From NCBI GenBank assembly GCA_013399115.1, contig VXAA01003006.1, positions 550,883-614,882 on the forward strand: DNA of 64,000 nt, written 5' to 3'. Numbering within the stretch: the stretch's first letter is position 1; each line of letters starts with the position of its first letter. Source of the DNA: Anseranas semipalmata (lineage: Eukaryota; Chordata; Aves; Anseriformes; Anseranatidae). Of this stretch, positions 11,186 to 24,914 are shown piece after piece. The position numbers were made by a program, and so were the translations under genes. A model generated the notes under the pieces. It did no database searches. It saw only the letters and a list, made by a program, of their open reading frames with translations, and was not told the DNA's origin.

Positions 11186-14100
11186 TTCGAGTATTTTAAA
11201 ATCCTTTCGGAAAGATTTTACAGCGGGGAGCTCTGTAGAGGCCTCATTCTGCGTAGAAAAAGCTCTAGCTTTTAGGGCTATAAATGGCCGTGGGTTAGGG
11301 GCCCTAGGCCCAGCTCCAAACCATGCCTCTGAGAAATGGGGCGCACACGCTGTTGTGTGATCCTGACTCGAGGGGCACCTGGGCGCTTGCTCCTAAAAAG
11401 CAAGTAAACGTTGCGTGGTTTTACCTGAAAAAATGTATGGGGTTGTGCAGGAGAGTAGGAAATGGTGTTCCTAGGGCAATGGTTGCATTCCTTAGCTACG
11501 TTCGTTTCAGGCATTAGTTCAAAGAAACAGCTTTCTCTTTGGTGCAAAGCCACTAAACACCTCTAGACTTGTTTCTAATTTTTCCTAAAGCTGGACATGA
11601 CCAACTCCCAGCAGGTCAAAATTCAAGCCTGATGTTTCCATACAAGATTCTTGTCTCTTCTCGGCCTTGTTTTTTTTTTTTTTTTTTTTTTTTTATTAAA
11701 TTTTTATGACTAATAACATTAGAATTTTTACCATTTATATTTGCCCAAAGGTTATTCGGCTTCTCAGAAGACACCATAGAAATTAAATGCCTTATATCAA
11801 GCCTTTTAAAAATTAAGACCTTTACCAAAATATTTTTCTGATGGATCAAAATTATAATGTGATTCTTATAGTGAGTAAAAGTAAAGCCACCATTACCATA
11901 AGAAAGAGTTGCTTTTGCTTTAAAATCTGAGAGAGCTTTTGTGTCTAGACTTGTAGCTTTAACTTTACAGCAATGCAGAATACTGTATCCAAATTTCTGC
12001 AGTCTTTGTCTGAAATCAGTGCCCATAGTTTACAGTCTGGGCTTAGATTTACTAGCTTTATATTTAAGGTAAATCTGCTGTCATAAAAGAATACTCCGTG
12101 AATGGTAGGCACATAGGCAAAAAAAAAGGAGAGAAGATTCAGGATATCTTCCACCTGTTTTCCTGCACAGGATCAGGCAAAATCCCACTGCTTGCAAGAG
12201 GTTATGCTCCCAAGGGTTTGTGACTGGGTCACGTCTCAATCTCTGCAGAGGAGACCACAGGTTTTGGATAGCAGCAGCTGCGTTCTTCTTGCAAACTCAC
12301 ATTCAGTCCTCTCAGGACTAAAATCTCTGGGAACTGTCCTGAATTTCCAGTAGCTGTTTACTCTATTATCACGAAATCGATCACAGATGGTGCTTTTGAT
12401 GCTGGCAGGTTGGAAAAAATAATCTCTTGGCTTATATCCTGAGCACATTTGATCTGGACTCACTGAGTAAAGTCGTGACAGCCCATCATCTTATCAGTGA
12501 TAGAGAAACTCTTTCCTGACTGCAGCTAAATTTTGGGCCAGTATGAACATTTTCCTTTAAATAGCAAACTTCAGCCTTAAATAGTTGCACTTTGCCTTTG
12601 CTGTTTGGTTCTCTTGCATACCAAAGACTTAGCTCTTAGCAACATGAAATCCCATCCTAATTAGCTTCTGTTTAACAATACCACTTTGTACCACTCTCAG
12701 AATGCCAAGCTCCGTCTATTCTGGGGCTACAGGGGAAAGGAATATTTCATTTCAAGCCTAATGCAGTTCAAGACTCTATGTGATTTTTTTTTTTTGAAGT
12801 GTAAAGTAGTCCTTTATGTTAAACCTCAACCACTCTGTATGAGTAAAAATCACATTCAAGAAATAAAAGGCTATTAACCAAACATAGCCCAGTGTAAGGA
12901 CACAAATAAGAAGTTCCAGAAAATTCTGCATTGTCATAAAATCGACATAAATGTTGCATGCTAGTCATAAAACTTGTGTGTAAATGGTCAGGTGGTATAA
13001 TTCATTACAATTTGGCACTTAGCTAGAGCGAAAAATGTGTGTTGTTTACCCTGTGGGGAGGCTATAAGCATTTATGAAATAGAGCAACTCTCACACTTGC
13101 AAGTAAGCCATCTTTTGCGTTTGAACCAACACTTCCAACACCTCCCAAAAACTTCAGTACCAAAAGTAGCTGTTTAGAGACAGCTCTTCAGAAAAGTACG
13201 GTCTTGCCATACCTGACCCTATATCTCAAACAGATAGTTTAATGTCTCACTGCAACATTAGCGTATTTTCTGATGATAAAACTTCCACCACCAGTTATGG
13301 AACTGCTTATTTAATCCATTGATTAGTGTTCATGAACATATAAACAAACACACAAACATTGAAGAGGTAGTAATAAGAGACCTTATACTGAACTCTTAAA
13401 AGCATTGGCATGACAGCACGACCATCTGAATGTTTGGGGGTGGCTTTTTTTTTTTTTTTTTTTAAATGCGGGCTTAGAGAATCACTTGCAGAAAGCCTCA
13501 AGAGCCATGTACCTCCCTAGAATAAAAAATAAACAAGATGATGCATGAAGATCTGCCCACCGTAAATGCCAAAGGTTAATGATGGTCATTCACACATGCA
13601 GTTTTGTATTTGGTCCATTTTTTATGCTACTACAAATATTTTCCTCATCTTACAGGAAAGTGTATGGATTCCACAAAGTCTCTTATCTGCAGCTATCTGA
13701 AGATGCATCGAGTGACGAGGCTGGGCTGGTTTTCTTTTCATCCTTTCAAGAAAACTGTTTACAATCTGTTTCACTTACTATCCTTGAGACTTTGACCTAA
13801 TTTCCATCCCAGAAATCTACTTCCTTAAACAACATTATTCATAATAATGAAGATTGTATGATGACCTCAAATGGGTCTATTTGCTTTGAGTTTTAGTATT
13901 TTGTGGTTCTACAGATTTCTGTCATTTTCTGTACTTTGTGAAGTTGTGCAACAAACATGTTTGTATTCTTTGAAAAAAGGCTTTATGTCTCCTAAAGTAA
14001 ACAAAAGAACTCCTTCTTGAAATGGGTTTGGTGCCCATTTTAATGGAAAAGCTCCACTATCGTATGACACATTTCTATCACTGTAGGTAAGTATAAAGCA

Positions 14101-17100
14101 ACCTGAAAAAAAAACTTTACTAAAAAAAGCTTTGTTGAGATAAACTTAAGGTTGCAAGTTTGAGTGGATATTGGAACCTCTGCAAATTGTCTTGGTCCTG
14201 AAATGTAATATCCAGCAAAGCTTTATTTTTCAGATCCTTCTGCCCATGAAGTCCTGGAGGCAGGGACTGCAATTTGTTGGGATAATTCCAGCATGCTTTG
14301 GTCTTTCAAACTCATTGGCATGCAAAGTGCAGGTAGGAAACATACATCAGTGGAACCCTTGCCCTCCTGCTCTGTGTGGATGACAGACAGCTATGTAAAG
14401 CCACTAAATCTGTCTCAGATGATAGAGCTAAAGGACCGTGTGCTTAGTCGGGTCTGGGGTCTGAATAAGGGCTAGCTGGTGGAGGTTCCTTCCAGATAAG
14501 ATTGTTGAAAATTATCCAGTGTCACAGAGAAGCCTCTATTAGCTCCCATAAGTGATAGAGTTTGCATCTGTACTTTTTTTTCATGTTATTACCTTTGGAT
14601 ACCCAGATATCAGCATGGACAAATGTCTGTTCTGAGGCTGTGAGAAGAGCTTTCTGCAGACTTTTTTCCTCTCCCGCTGTCATCCAGCAGGTGGGAGGAG
14701 ATCAACACAGTGAAATGTAGGGCTACTGAATGGATTGCTCCCCGGGGACACCTGATTTGCCTGTGCACATCTCCTCTGGGCATATCCAGTTGCTCTAATT
14801 TTCATACAACTATCCACCAGCCTCAGGGAACATGACAGCACCATTTTTTACTCTCTTGGAAAGAAAGGAGTTGGGTATCACAGTGTTAATATTCATTAAT
14901 CACGATAAAGGGACCCCACTCTTGCCACACAAACTGTCTAGTAATGTTTACACCTAGGAATTGCCAGCTGGGGTTACAGGACTGCTGTCAGTAGGTGGGA
15001 GCAGCACAGATACTGACTCATCTATCTGCATCTTTTCACTAGGTGTTTTCCACATCAGTTTTGGGCATTTCTAAGTTTATTTCTGTAAGCATAACTACTT
15101 GGGACATCCAGAAGGCATTCTGCTATGCCAAAAGTGCCCCAATAGTAGATTATTTGCACAAGTCTAGTGGATTTGCTCTGCCAGAAAGTGTTAACTTGAC
15201 TGCTGAGTTGCCCACCTGGTAAAGAGCTTTGGTCATTTTTCATTATCCTGATCATGGGGCAAGGACATTGAGAACACAGAGAACGTAAAAACTTGGAGAA
15301 AGAGAAAGGTGATGGACTTACTGTGTTGTGAGGGACAACATAGTCTGACCACGGAAGTAGGGCTTATGAATTCCTAGTTTATCTGTGTTTTATTTATGCC
15401 TCAGGGATGTCTGCAGATGAGTAATAGCTTAAAAGTGTTCACAGAATTATGAGCACATAAATGCTTTATAGTCAATGCAATATAGTTAGTAGTGGAGGTT
15501 CAAGTCGGGGATCATGCTGAAGAAATAGCATATTTGGGGAAGATATAGTATATTCTTTGTCCTCTGGTCATATTAGGGGGCTGAGAAGAACATCAATTGA
15601 TGGTTAAGCCTGTACTTAAGAGAATGGCTAATAGAGTGCCCTTAATTGCTTGTATTTGTATAGATATCCCTTAAGAAAAAAGCCGACTGAAAATGTAGCT
15701 GACTCCAAAAGTGTTTTATGTGCTGATATCATCTTTGGCTGTGTTAAACTGTGGTAGAATATTTCTCTCTAATAGCATGCCCAATGTTAGAACAAAATTT
15801 CAAATGGATTTGAATCAAAAAGCAACTATGACTTTTTATGCTGAAGAAGCACAATTCAATACTGGTACATTTACTATCAAATTCCCCTTCCATTAACTTG
15901 TATTTTTCCTTTGGAAGAATATAAAAGAGGGAATTAAGTTCCCATTTACAAAGACAATTATGCAAAAAGCTCTGAAAGCATTTGGTGGCATAGGTGTGAT
16001 AGAGGTCAAGTTATGAAAGAAGTGAGATATGCTTATGCATCAGAGACTAATCTGGACTTCTTTCTGACCCTCATTTGACGTGTTTAGGATCTGTCTCATG
16101 AAGTTAGTCAGGGTGTTATGAAACAGAAAGTACCTAGTTCAACCATCAGAGTGGGATTAGTTTGTCTGACTACCCAGAAGTCAACGAACTGGTCTGAACT
16201 AGGCATCTGGCTCCATCTATCATCTGTGGAGAAAGAGGAACTTGTTCCACCTCCTTAGGATGGAGTCAATCACCATCCAGAATTACCCACCTCTCATAAT
16301 TGAGTAAATAGGGAATTACAGGAGATGGAAAGCAACGGATCACGATATTCTTGTAGGCAGACAGTAGCTAGTACAGAATGAAGTTACTGGGATGTAGATG
16401 TCGGCATATCATGTTATGAAACTGGGACAACCTTCCGTGTTTGCAACGCTTTTAAGAGCTGGATCAGTCCATAGATGAAAGGTACATCAGGATCTTTGCT
16501 CAAGTTCCGGCTCACTTGATCTATTTTTGTGCTTATATTTCTGAGGTTGGCTTCTCAGTATCGGCATCAGTTATACTAGTTGTAACTGAAATTTCTGTAG
16601 GATTACTGGGATTATTGGGTATCTGGAGCATCCTTTCTGGTCCCTATTAAAATAACAAGCCTTAAAAATTAAGGTTTTAAAGTTCACTGGGCTGGATATT
16701 GTTGAGCTGGCATTTGTAGACAGTGTACAAATATGATATAGATTACAATATGACAAAGCCTAATTTTAATATTTCTTTTGAAATTGTCATGAACTAAGCA
16801 ATCTTCAAGGCTATGTACTTAATCCCATTAAATTATTCACAAAAAGTCTCCTTAAAAACTTTCAGAAATGAAAACTTACTCCTTAGACAATATGGCCATT
16901 CCTACGCAGTCTGTGCTGGGGTGACGCTTATTGAAGGGAAGCTTTGCTATATTAGATATAGATGAATATTTGATGAAGTAATTACTTATTCATTGTATCT
17001 GTAGAAGCAGAAAATCTTTTTCATTTGACTCTCCTTAGTCATCAAGTGATGAGGGACCATTTGGCTCCTATTCCACCTGGCATACTGACATTTGTTAGGA

Positions 17101-17959
17101 TCATGTGTTTATTGTGGGACTGCTACTGGGAAAGTGACAACATCCAAAAGGAAGAGAAGGAAAGGAAAAAGCTACCTTTTTAAAAAGTACAGCAATCTCC
17201 TTTTTTATCACTTTGATAATTCTTCATCATATGAATGTATATGGCAGCTGAAATAGGAGAGCTTAGGTGGCTGCTTGTCCAGGCTTCTGGGTATTCTCTC
17301 CGGTTCTTTGTGACGAACTTAAGACAATCTTCTCTGTGCCTGAGGCAATCTGCTGAATGGGAGAACTAATCACATGCAATGCATTCTGAAAGTAACATAA
17401 CAAAAATAACGTGATAGTGAAATAGTGGAGATGATACTCAACAAGCAATGCAAAAGGACCCTGTAGTATAGTGGAACTGTTCTGTAACTCGTCTGTTTGG
17501 ACCAGCTGAACCAATGTCAAAGACATCAAAGAAAGGAGGAACACTTCAAGCAAATATACTGCTGCTAATGTTGGAAGTAGCAACACAAAATCAGAGATAC
17601 TTATTGCTAAGAAAAAAATTAATTTAACCAGCATTCTGAAACCTGCTGGAATAATTTATATAGTAAAATTTCTTGTTTTACTTTGTCTCCAAGGAGAGAG
17701 TGCATAAAAGAGAAGCATGAGAAGGAGGCAGAGTGAGGATAATAAGCTCTATGTTAAGGACAATCATTGCTTATTTTGGAATTATTAATAACTGAGAACC
17801 ACAGGCTCTTGAATGCATTATGGCTCAAGGTACTAAATAATACCAAAGCATACAGTACCATTGGGGAAGAGGGATCTCTCAGAGGCCACTGGATCAAGTT
17901 GGAGAACAGGATGAGGTATTCTATAAACACACAAAAGCTGAGGAAGAGAAGCTCAGATA
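11186..17959. other. Non-coding AT-rich stretch
   Basis: No exon was recognised. Minus-strand frames at 11616-12154 and 17263-17634 are open for 70-136 codons but have no recognisable motif and no splice or initiation support. Confidence 0.5.
11670..11694 (+). repeat. Poly(T) tract of 25
   Basis: 25 consecutive T are visible. Comparable T-runs occur at 2013-2031, 13445-13463, 24715-24734, 44053-44073 and 52001-52020, and an A-run at 46113-46129. Confidence 0.9.
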
Positions 17960-18035
17960 GAAAAATGTCAAAAATAATTAAAAATATTAAAATTAAAAAT
18001 TAATAAAAATATATTAAAATTATTAAAAATAACTG
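17960..18035 (+). repeat. AT-rich simple repeat (ATTAAAA-like)
   Basis: A low-complexity stretch consists of aaaatatt, attaaaat and attaaaaa units. It borders the CR1 relic on its left. Confidence 0.7.
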
Positions 18036-18139
18036 TTTAAGAAGAGTTACTAGATGGGGGGCAAGAAGCCTCAATTTCATAAGCATGATAGAGAACAGTG
18101 TTTAAAATTCCATCCTGGGTCGATGTGTGAAGTGAAGGC

Positions 18140-18818
18140 ATAGTTAGAAAATAAAAAGCCTACCTAGCAAATGGATAAAACAGGAAATACATATTAATCA
18201 ATATAAATTAGAAGTTATACAATGTAAAAATAGACCCCCCTCAAAAAAAAAAAGACAACAGAGGAAAATCATTGGCTGGCAGGAGTTAAGACAATAAAAT
18301 GAGATGAGTATATTAAGACCAAAAATCTTAGCAAGGGTGTATGCTGTTGCTTGATGGAGATAAAACGATAATGTTGCAGAAAACACAGGAATATCCAATA
18401 AATGTTTCTGTTCTCCATTTGGAAAGAAGAAAGATGATGCACTTATATCACATGGACTGATGAAAAATTTTCCACTCCATTAGTGACCAGGAGGAATGTA
18501 AAGAATGTACAGGGGGTAAATATTTCAAAATCAGCCGGTCTGGATAGCTTACACATGAATACTAATAGAGCTTATTGAATGGATCTCTAGCCTGCTAATA
18601 TTTAATATACCCTGTAATAGTGAGGAAATATCAGAATATTAGGGGAGTATTCTGTGCCGATATTTAAAAAAAAAAAAAAATGGTGAAGCCAATAATCGCA
18701 GTAATGTGTGTCAGCAAGCCCATCAGCAGTTCAGGAAAAAAATATTAACCGATAGAGAATCCTCTCTCAAAGAATGAGAAGATGTAGGGATGAATTTTCC
18801 AGCATCAGAATAATCTTG

Positions 18819-18852
<34 letters not shown>

Positions 18853-20000
18853 ACAAAGAATATTCTTTCNCTTTAAGCATTCCTGCCCTGAGCAGGAAGA
18901 TCTGTAGGGAGCTCTTAAAGTACTTTCTAGCCCCATCTTCTCTGGTCCCATGGTGAAATACCATGGTTACATGTGGAGAGTACTCACTGGACAAGAGTGA
19001 ATGTACATATGGAATGTGAATTCTGCTTGATTTTATTTCTGAAATTTTCTCTTTGAATGCTTCTTCATGTGTAATATTTGGGTCAAGGGCAGTGCTGGAT
19101 CTTTATACCTGCATGATTCCCATTCACTGAGAGAAACATGGAACAACAGATAAAATATGCAGATATTATAAAGCCTGGTGGAACGGTGATGATGGGGGGA
19201 AAAGCATTTATATAGAGCAGGCTGGGTCACTTGGCAGATCAGACATGTTTGACTAAAAAGCCTTTTACTACAGCCAAATGCAAAGTTATGCATGTGGGAA
19301 CTGGATAGGAGGTTAGGAGATGTGTAATCAGAAACTCTACCCTGGAAAACAGTGCTCTGAAAAGGATCAGGGTTGTCAGAGTATGGAGCAGTTTCACTCC
19401 AGCAAGGTACTATGGCAAAAAGGATGAAATCAATCCTTGAATGCATAAACAGGGGAATAGTGAGTAGATGTGCCAGGGTGCTTTACTTCCCTTTGTGGTA
19501 CTAGTGAGACTAATCATATGCAGGATATTTATTTTCAAAGGCTGTTGAAAAGCTGGGGAAGGCGCAGAAGGAGCTTTGTAATTATTCAAGATCTATAGAA
19601 ATTGCCTTATTGTAAAAGGCTTACAGTGCTCAACCTGTCTGACTTACTGAAAAGGAGATGACTTGATTTATGGCTTGATTAATGAATTGGTACTGTTGGA
19701 GGAGTAAAACACTAGCAGGAAAGGCCTCTGAGCAGAGTAAATCTTAGCAAGGACTTAGTGCAGGAATTATAAAACCAGACAAATTCAAGTGAAGAATGAG
19801 ACAGAAAATGATTAACCACTAGAACAAGCTGATGTGGTGAATTCTTCATCTCCTTATGTCTTCATATCAAGACTAGACGTCTTCCTTATCAGCCTACAGC
19901 CAAGTACAAATTGTCAGGCATGAGTTATAGTGTTTAATACTGAAATATCTCCATGAAAATTAATGGTCTATGATATCTAAGAGGTCATCTCTGGGATCCA
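18140..20000 (+). mobile_element. Ancient CR1 (chicken-repeat-1-type) LINE relic, 3' half
   Basis: Several blocks match the amniote CR1 consensus in order. The region around 18525-18570 (tcagccggtctggatagctt) and 18648-18680 (gtgccgatatttaaa) matches the reverse-transcriptase part. The region 19274-19302 (caaatgcaaagttatgcatg) and 19430-19465 (gcataaacaggggaata) matches the C-terminal part. The region 19770-19885 (ccagacaaattcaagtgaag and agactagacgtctt) matches the end of the frame and the 3' tail. The frame is broken many times by substitutions, indels and two A-tracts, so no protein is made. The 5' limit is uncertain; the stretch 18140-18500 resembles CR1 only weakly. Confidence 0.6.
18824..18851 (+). 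repeat. Poly(A) tract of 28 inside the CR1 relic
   Basis: 28 consecutive A are visible, with a single N at 18870 nearby. Shorter A-tracts occur at 18666-18680. They interrupt the LINE frame. Confidence 0.9.
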
Positions 20001-20423
20001 TTATGCTGCAGAAGAATGATATATTTATTATTATGATTATGTCAATAAGCTGTTGCTAAACATGCAACTTTCCCCGTGTTCTGTCCTTTAAGTGCTGCCA
20101 TTTAATGATAACACGATGAATTAAGCTTGTCGAGGTAACTAATGAAAGAAAGTGGAGGACTGTAAAAGTCCCCGACTGATTTTCTCTGTTTAGATATTCC
20201 AATAGATGGCCATTTAACCAGATAGACTGCCATTATACATGTGAAAGAGAAATTGCTGGGTGCCTTCCTTTCCCTTGTCCGTCTGTCTAGAAGCTTCTTT
20301 CTCTGGCTGTGACATGCACCTCCGGTGAGCGAGTAACCTGGCCTCATGCACACATAGTATTAACAAAAACAGTTGTAGTATTTATGGAAGATATGAATGG
20401 AAGTTGAGAAGTAGAAAAGAAAA

Positions 20424-20441
20424 GGGGGGGCGGAGGGGGGG
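20424..20441 (+). repeat. G-run with quadruplex potential
   Basis: Two runs of seven G are separated by CGGA. Each long run can supply two G-triplets, so a quadruplex is possible. The structure is inferred. Confidence 0.5.
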
Positions 20442-21429
20442 AAGGTGTGCCATAGGGCACAATGTTTTCAACATAATTTAGATGCTTGAATAGGGGAACC
20501 TCGTTTGCCAAAATGTTATTTCATATTCGGATCACCAAAATGAATAGGCATGAATTGCTGCTAAGTTGCTTCTGAGAATACCTGTAGAAGTGACCTGCAT
20601 ATACGAGTGCCTAAATGCTTTCAAGGTTCAAGCCCATGAAAACTTTCATCCTCCATAGCGTTTTGGAGGCCTTCGTGGCTCTTGGGCAAATCATGGGTGC
20701 AGCTGATAGCGTGCAGCCATTCAAAATAACAGTTAAAGAAAGAAACAAGAATCTCATCACTAATGCAACTTCAGAGGAAATTCAGGCAATGCTGCAGAAT
20801 GGAGAAGGGCAGAGTAGATAACTTGTATTTATAGTAGACAGCTTATCTGACAGATTTAGCTGCTTCTCTTGCTGCTTCAGCCCTGTTTGTGTACAGCTTT
20901 TGCTCATCTCAGATGTTTTTGTTATTCAAAAATTCTTGGCCTGTGGAACGTTCTCGAGCAGCTCCTTGTGAGTGATACATGAAAGTAGAGAGTAAAACTG
21001 TGATTCTTAGCTCTGAATTGCTTTTACGTGTTCCTTTGACTCATCCACTTTCCACATCATTTGAAATCTCAGAGGAACACTTTTTCAATTTCATTCATAC
21101 TGTTTAATTGCTCACAACCTTCTTTATTGATCTCTTTTTATATTGTAACACTTGTCTTTTCCATCATTTTCCCCCATCCACTCCCCTCTTCTCCCTGGTT
21201 TATTATCACTACTTGACTAATTTTTTAGAATTGTATTATAAGTGACTTGGAGCAGACACTTGTCATTTTACTGTTGTGCAGAGCACTTTGCAAACACGTT
21301 GTGTTGTATAAATAAAAACTACAGCTGCAGAAATATTTAGTGTCTCAACCATTTTGCAGTATAATACATACCAGAGGCACTATATGAAATAGAATTATTT
21401 ATTATAATTATCCCATCTCTGGTACTGAC

Positions 21430-21530
21430 AGTCAAAAGCATTTTAGGTAAATCATGTGCCTTCTCTACTCTGTGTCTCCATTTCTTAGCTAGCTCAGAGT
21501 TACAAAATGTGTCAGTGAAGTGCTAGCACT
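21430..21530 (+). mobile_element. Weak MIR-like SINE relic
   Basis: The segment ggtaaatcatgtgccttctc followed by tactctgtgtctccatttct resembles the MIR core in sense orientation. The match is weak, and the call rests on one block. Confidence 0.25.
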
Positions 21531-21629
21531 GGGTTGTTTGGCGCTCTAGAAACCTTTCAACTATAACACCTCCTTGCTTATCCTGCTTTCTACTGGCCTA
21601 CCTCAAAGCCTTCTAGTAAAGGAAGAGTG

Positions 21630-21790
21630 TTCCCTGTTTTACAGCTGGGGAAACAAACACAGAGGTAAATTCGAGGGCACTGAGAAGGCCTGAGGCATGT
21701 TTGTGAACACAGCCCAAGTCTCCAGGGCTCCAGTTGCCTGCCATTTTTACTGGGCAACACTTTCCCACAAAATAGGGTATTGGATCGAGT
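21630..21790 (-). mobile_element. MIR-like SINE relic
   Basis: The plus strand reads ccctgttttacagctgggga followed by aacaaacacagaggtaaatt, resembling the reverse complement of the MIR core. The match fades to the right. Confidence 0.4.
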
Positions 21791-22880
21791 GGGGCTGCAC
21801 ATGTCTGGTTTTGTGTAGTGACTTGCTCTTCCCTGAAACAGCGTTTGCATGTTGTTAAACCTGGCAAAATAACAGAAAATATAGTTGCCTCCAAACCCGT
21901 TGGGATCTGTAATTTCCACATATATGGTATTTTCTTCTGCCCAGCAATGAATCCGAAACAGAGACCATGAAGGATTCTTTTGATTATTTTTTTATAAAAA
22001 ATGCAAACAAATACAGGCTTGCTTTGTCAGGCATCAGTCACACCTCTGGTGAATCTGGCCTGTTGCTGGTTCTAGAAGTCTCTGCTGCTCTGTTCTGAAG
22101 GACCTGGCTGGTATCCGTCTAGTCCACATGAAGGTAAAGATGATGGGAGTAGGCAGCGGAGGATGCTAGCACTCTGCTGAACAATTTGTCAGTCCAAAGA
22201 GATGATCCATGAACAACATCCCAGAGGAAACTCAAAAGCTTTGATGGTCTCTGAAAATGTCCTGCTGGATGTTCCTTCCCATGTGTATCTTGAACAGGAA
22301 CACCCTGGCTTTCCTCAACAGGCTGCCCTGTCAGGGAGAGTGATTTGCTGCACAGCAGTTCGGTAGCATCTCTGAGGAGTAAAAGTTTCCTATCCATCAT
22401 GCCTAGTTTCAGAGCCAAGCTCTCACTAAGCCATAAGGTATGACAGGTATCTATTACAGAAAAATGGCTTGAAGGAAAGCAGATAGCTCAAAGCATCCAA
22501 ACTTTATTACAATTTATATCTAGAGCAAAGAGTATGTTCTGGTAAGGGAATGGTTTCGGCAATTTCAGAGAGAAAGGCCAGAGTTTTCAAAAATAGCTCT
22601 GGGTTTCTTGGGGTTTGCTGCCCAGCCTTTAGCATTTGGAGGCTGATCCCAAGGACAGCACCTTACTGGCAGAGACTGGCATGTGCACAGTTAAATGAAC
22701 GTGTGTTTGGAGGGCCTGAATTTTGGGCAGAGATGCATTAAGAACCTGTGTGGACTTAAGTCCTACCTCAGTCCCTTTGTGAGTCATGCACTTTGTCGGG
22801 AGCGATGAATACAGCATTAGTGCCTGAAGCCAGAAGAAGAACCTGACTGTGTTTTGATAGGGCCTACAGAGAGGGGATTT

Positions 22881-22911
22881 AAAAAAAAAAAAAAAAAANA
22901 AAAAAAAAAAA
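22881..22911 (+). repeat. Poly(A) tract of about 31 with one N
   Basis: An A-run contains an undetermined base at 22899. No retrogene body is recognisable upstream, so it is more likely a simple repeat than a retroposon tail. Confidence 0.9.
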
Positions 22912-24914
22912 GCCCTGCCACAAGCAAAAGAAAGAAGAGATGAACCCATTGGACCAGGAAATCTTCTCCAGCTTGAAGGGATCATGTTTGAAAATTTCCT
23001 TCACATTTTCTTCAATAAACTCACTGAAAGAGTGAAGGTAGGGAAAATCTGTGGCTTACATTTTTTTTCTACCCTCACCAAAAAGACAAAGGAAGCAATT
23101 TCCATATTAATGCACCCAGACCTGTGCAAGCAACATAAAAATAAAATAGGTTTGTATGCTTTGAGACAGCATGTGATTTGTGGTATTCTTCGAAATGCAC
23201 TTCCTGTTCCTATTTGAAGAACATTTGACACCACAGTGACTGGGGGCCTCTCAGGGGAGGGAGGAAAAAAAAAAAGAAACGAGTTCCTTCTTTAATTTCC
23301 TTGCAAGCTTTAAGCTTGTTCTTTGTTCCTCAGTTTCCTGACAGAGAAGCTTGTGGTTTGGATGTACATCTGTGAGGGATTTATTAAATAAACACAGTAT
23401 CTCCTCTGTGTTCTATATATCCAGAAAAATGAAATTCTCAATTCCCAGTTGCAGGACCTCAGGCAAACAGGAGAGAAAAAGCCAAACCTCCCCAGTGTGG
23501 GGTGGGGGTGGGAATTTCAGCTGCTTTTAAACAACTGTGATGAAGTTTTCCATTATGTGTGTCTCCTTCAATGCACTGGCTGACAGGACTCAGCCTGAAC
23601 CAGGGCTGAGCGGAGAACCAGGCGTGTTAGCAGGTTAGATTCCCGTTTCATTGTTGCAGAACCCATCAGCATGTAGGGAGTGATGCAGGAAATTAGGGTA
23701 AGGGTGATTTCATCAGCCAGGTGGTTAAACCGTGCTCTGGAAAACTGGTTCCCATCCTCCATTAGTTCCTAAGGCAAGCCAGACAAATCGCTGGACTAAG
23801 CTGGTAAGGCAAATGAAAGTTCCTGATTTTCCAGGTTCTCCTTTTTTTCTAGACTGGGGCTGGATTTACAGAAGGGATGAGCATTCACAACTGGAATGTA
23901 AATAAAAGGAGCCATAGAAAATTAAATTCTCTGGGGAAAAAGAGATGCTGCAAGTCTCGGTTTTATGATTCCTTTTGACTGTAACGTGGCTGGGCTTCAA
24001 ATCCCAGTCTGTAGGGTGAGATCTTACAGGGAATGACTATGCTTGCAGCAGTATTTGTGATGCACTCAAATACCAGTATAATGACCACATTAAAGAGTTC
24101 CTGAAGAAGTAAGTCATTCTTTTCTTCTGTCTTGACAATTTTACCATAAATAAAACGCAAGTTACAGTAAGAGAATAAGCTCTGCCAGATCCAGGATGGA
24201 TGAGTGAGGAACCAGCTCAAGTATTTCTGCACTATACTTCTGTACCCAGACACAAGAGTACAGTCCCAAGCAAATATGATTATGCTCCTTTCCAAGATGT
24301 CTCCATACAGTCAGGTGTGATGTTGCACCCAAATAAATAAGTCCTTCCAGAACCAGACAGTGGTGCAGAGACATGCGAGCTGGCTCTGGATGCATGTATA
24401 GAGGAACTAGATCTGGTGCTATATCAAATCTGTGTTTTTCCAGATAAAGGCAAGGCTTACACAACAGGATTGTAAAACCATTAATGTGATCAACTGCATC
24501 TCCTGTGCCTGTTTACAGTGACTGCAGAGGGGCTAGGGCGTACTTAGGTCATTGAGAACTTTTCCTCTCAGAGCCAGCTTCCCGCATGCGAGCCTGGATG
24601 CTCTGCAGAGGACGATGCTCAATCCCGGCACCAGGCCTCAGAGAGCTCAAGCACCTGGTGAACATCACAGGCAGTTCTAGAAATCCTCATGCCTCTAGGT
24701 TCATCCTATGCTCCTTTTTTTTTTTTTTTTTTTTAATAAAGGTTTTTTTTTTAATGAGATTTTATAATCTCAACTCCATTAGCTTTTTCTCTTCCATTAC
24801 TAGCTCAGGTTGAAAGAAAGCAAGCTGGATGGAGAAATAGTAGCTTTTCTGGACCAGCAAACACAGGTGGGGGGAGCTGGACAAGCCCCGAGGCGTACAG
24901 CACCACCAGCAGGT

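Larger units (their letters stand above)
20001..24914. other. Non-coding stretch with MIR-like relics
   Basis: Apart from the SINE relics and homopolymer runs listed separately, nothing was recognised. The 68-codon plus frame at 20615-20821 has a hydrophobic start but no family resemblance. Confidence 0.5.

Noticed and set aside
11616..12154. Two overlapping minus-strand frames with protein-like words
   Set aside because: I compared them mentally with mitochondrial porin and other families without a convincing match. The C-terminal part is translated poly(T), and no ancestral gene could be named.
14684..14697. Second CTCF-like word ccagcaggtgggag
   Set aside because: It breaks the invariant GGC of the core, so it is unlikely to bind strongly.
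17263..17634. 123-codon hydrophobic minus-strand frame
   Set aside because: Hydrophobic character comes from A-rich coding-strand complement. No topology or family signature is visible.
20615..20640. tRNA box-B-like word ggttcaagccc
   Set aside because: No matching box A upstream and no cloverleaf can be drawn.
20615..20821. 68-codon plus frame with a hydrophobic start (possible secreted peptide)
   Set aside because: The hydrophobic stretch is weak as a signal peptide, there is no precursor cleavage pattern, and it lies in non-coding DNA without splice support.
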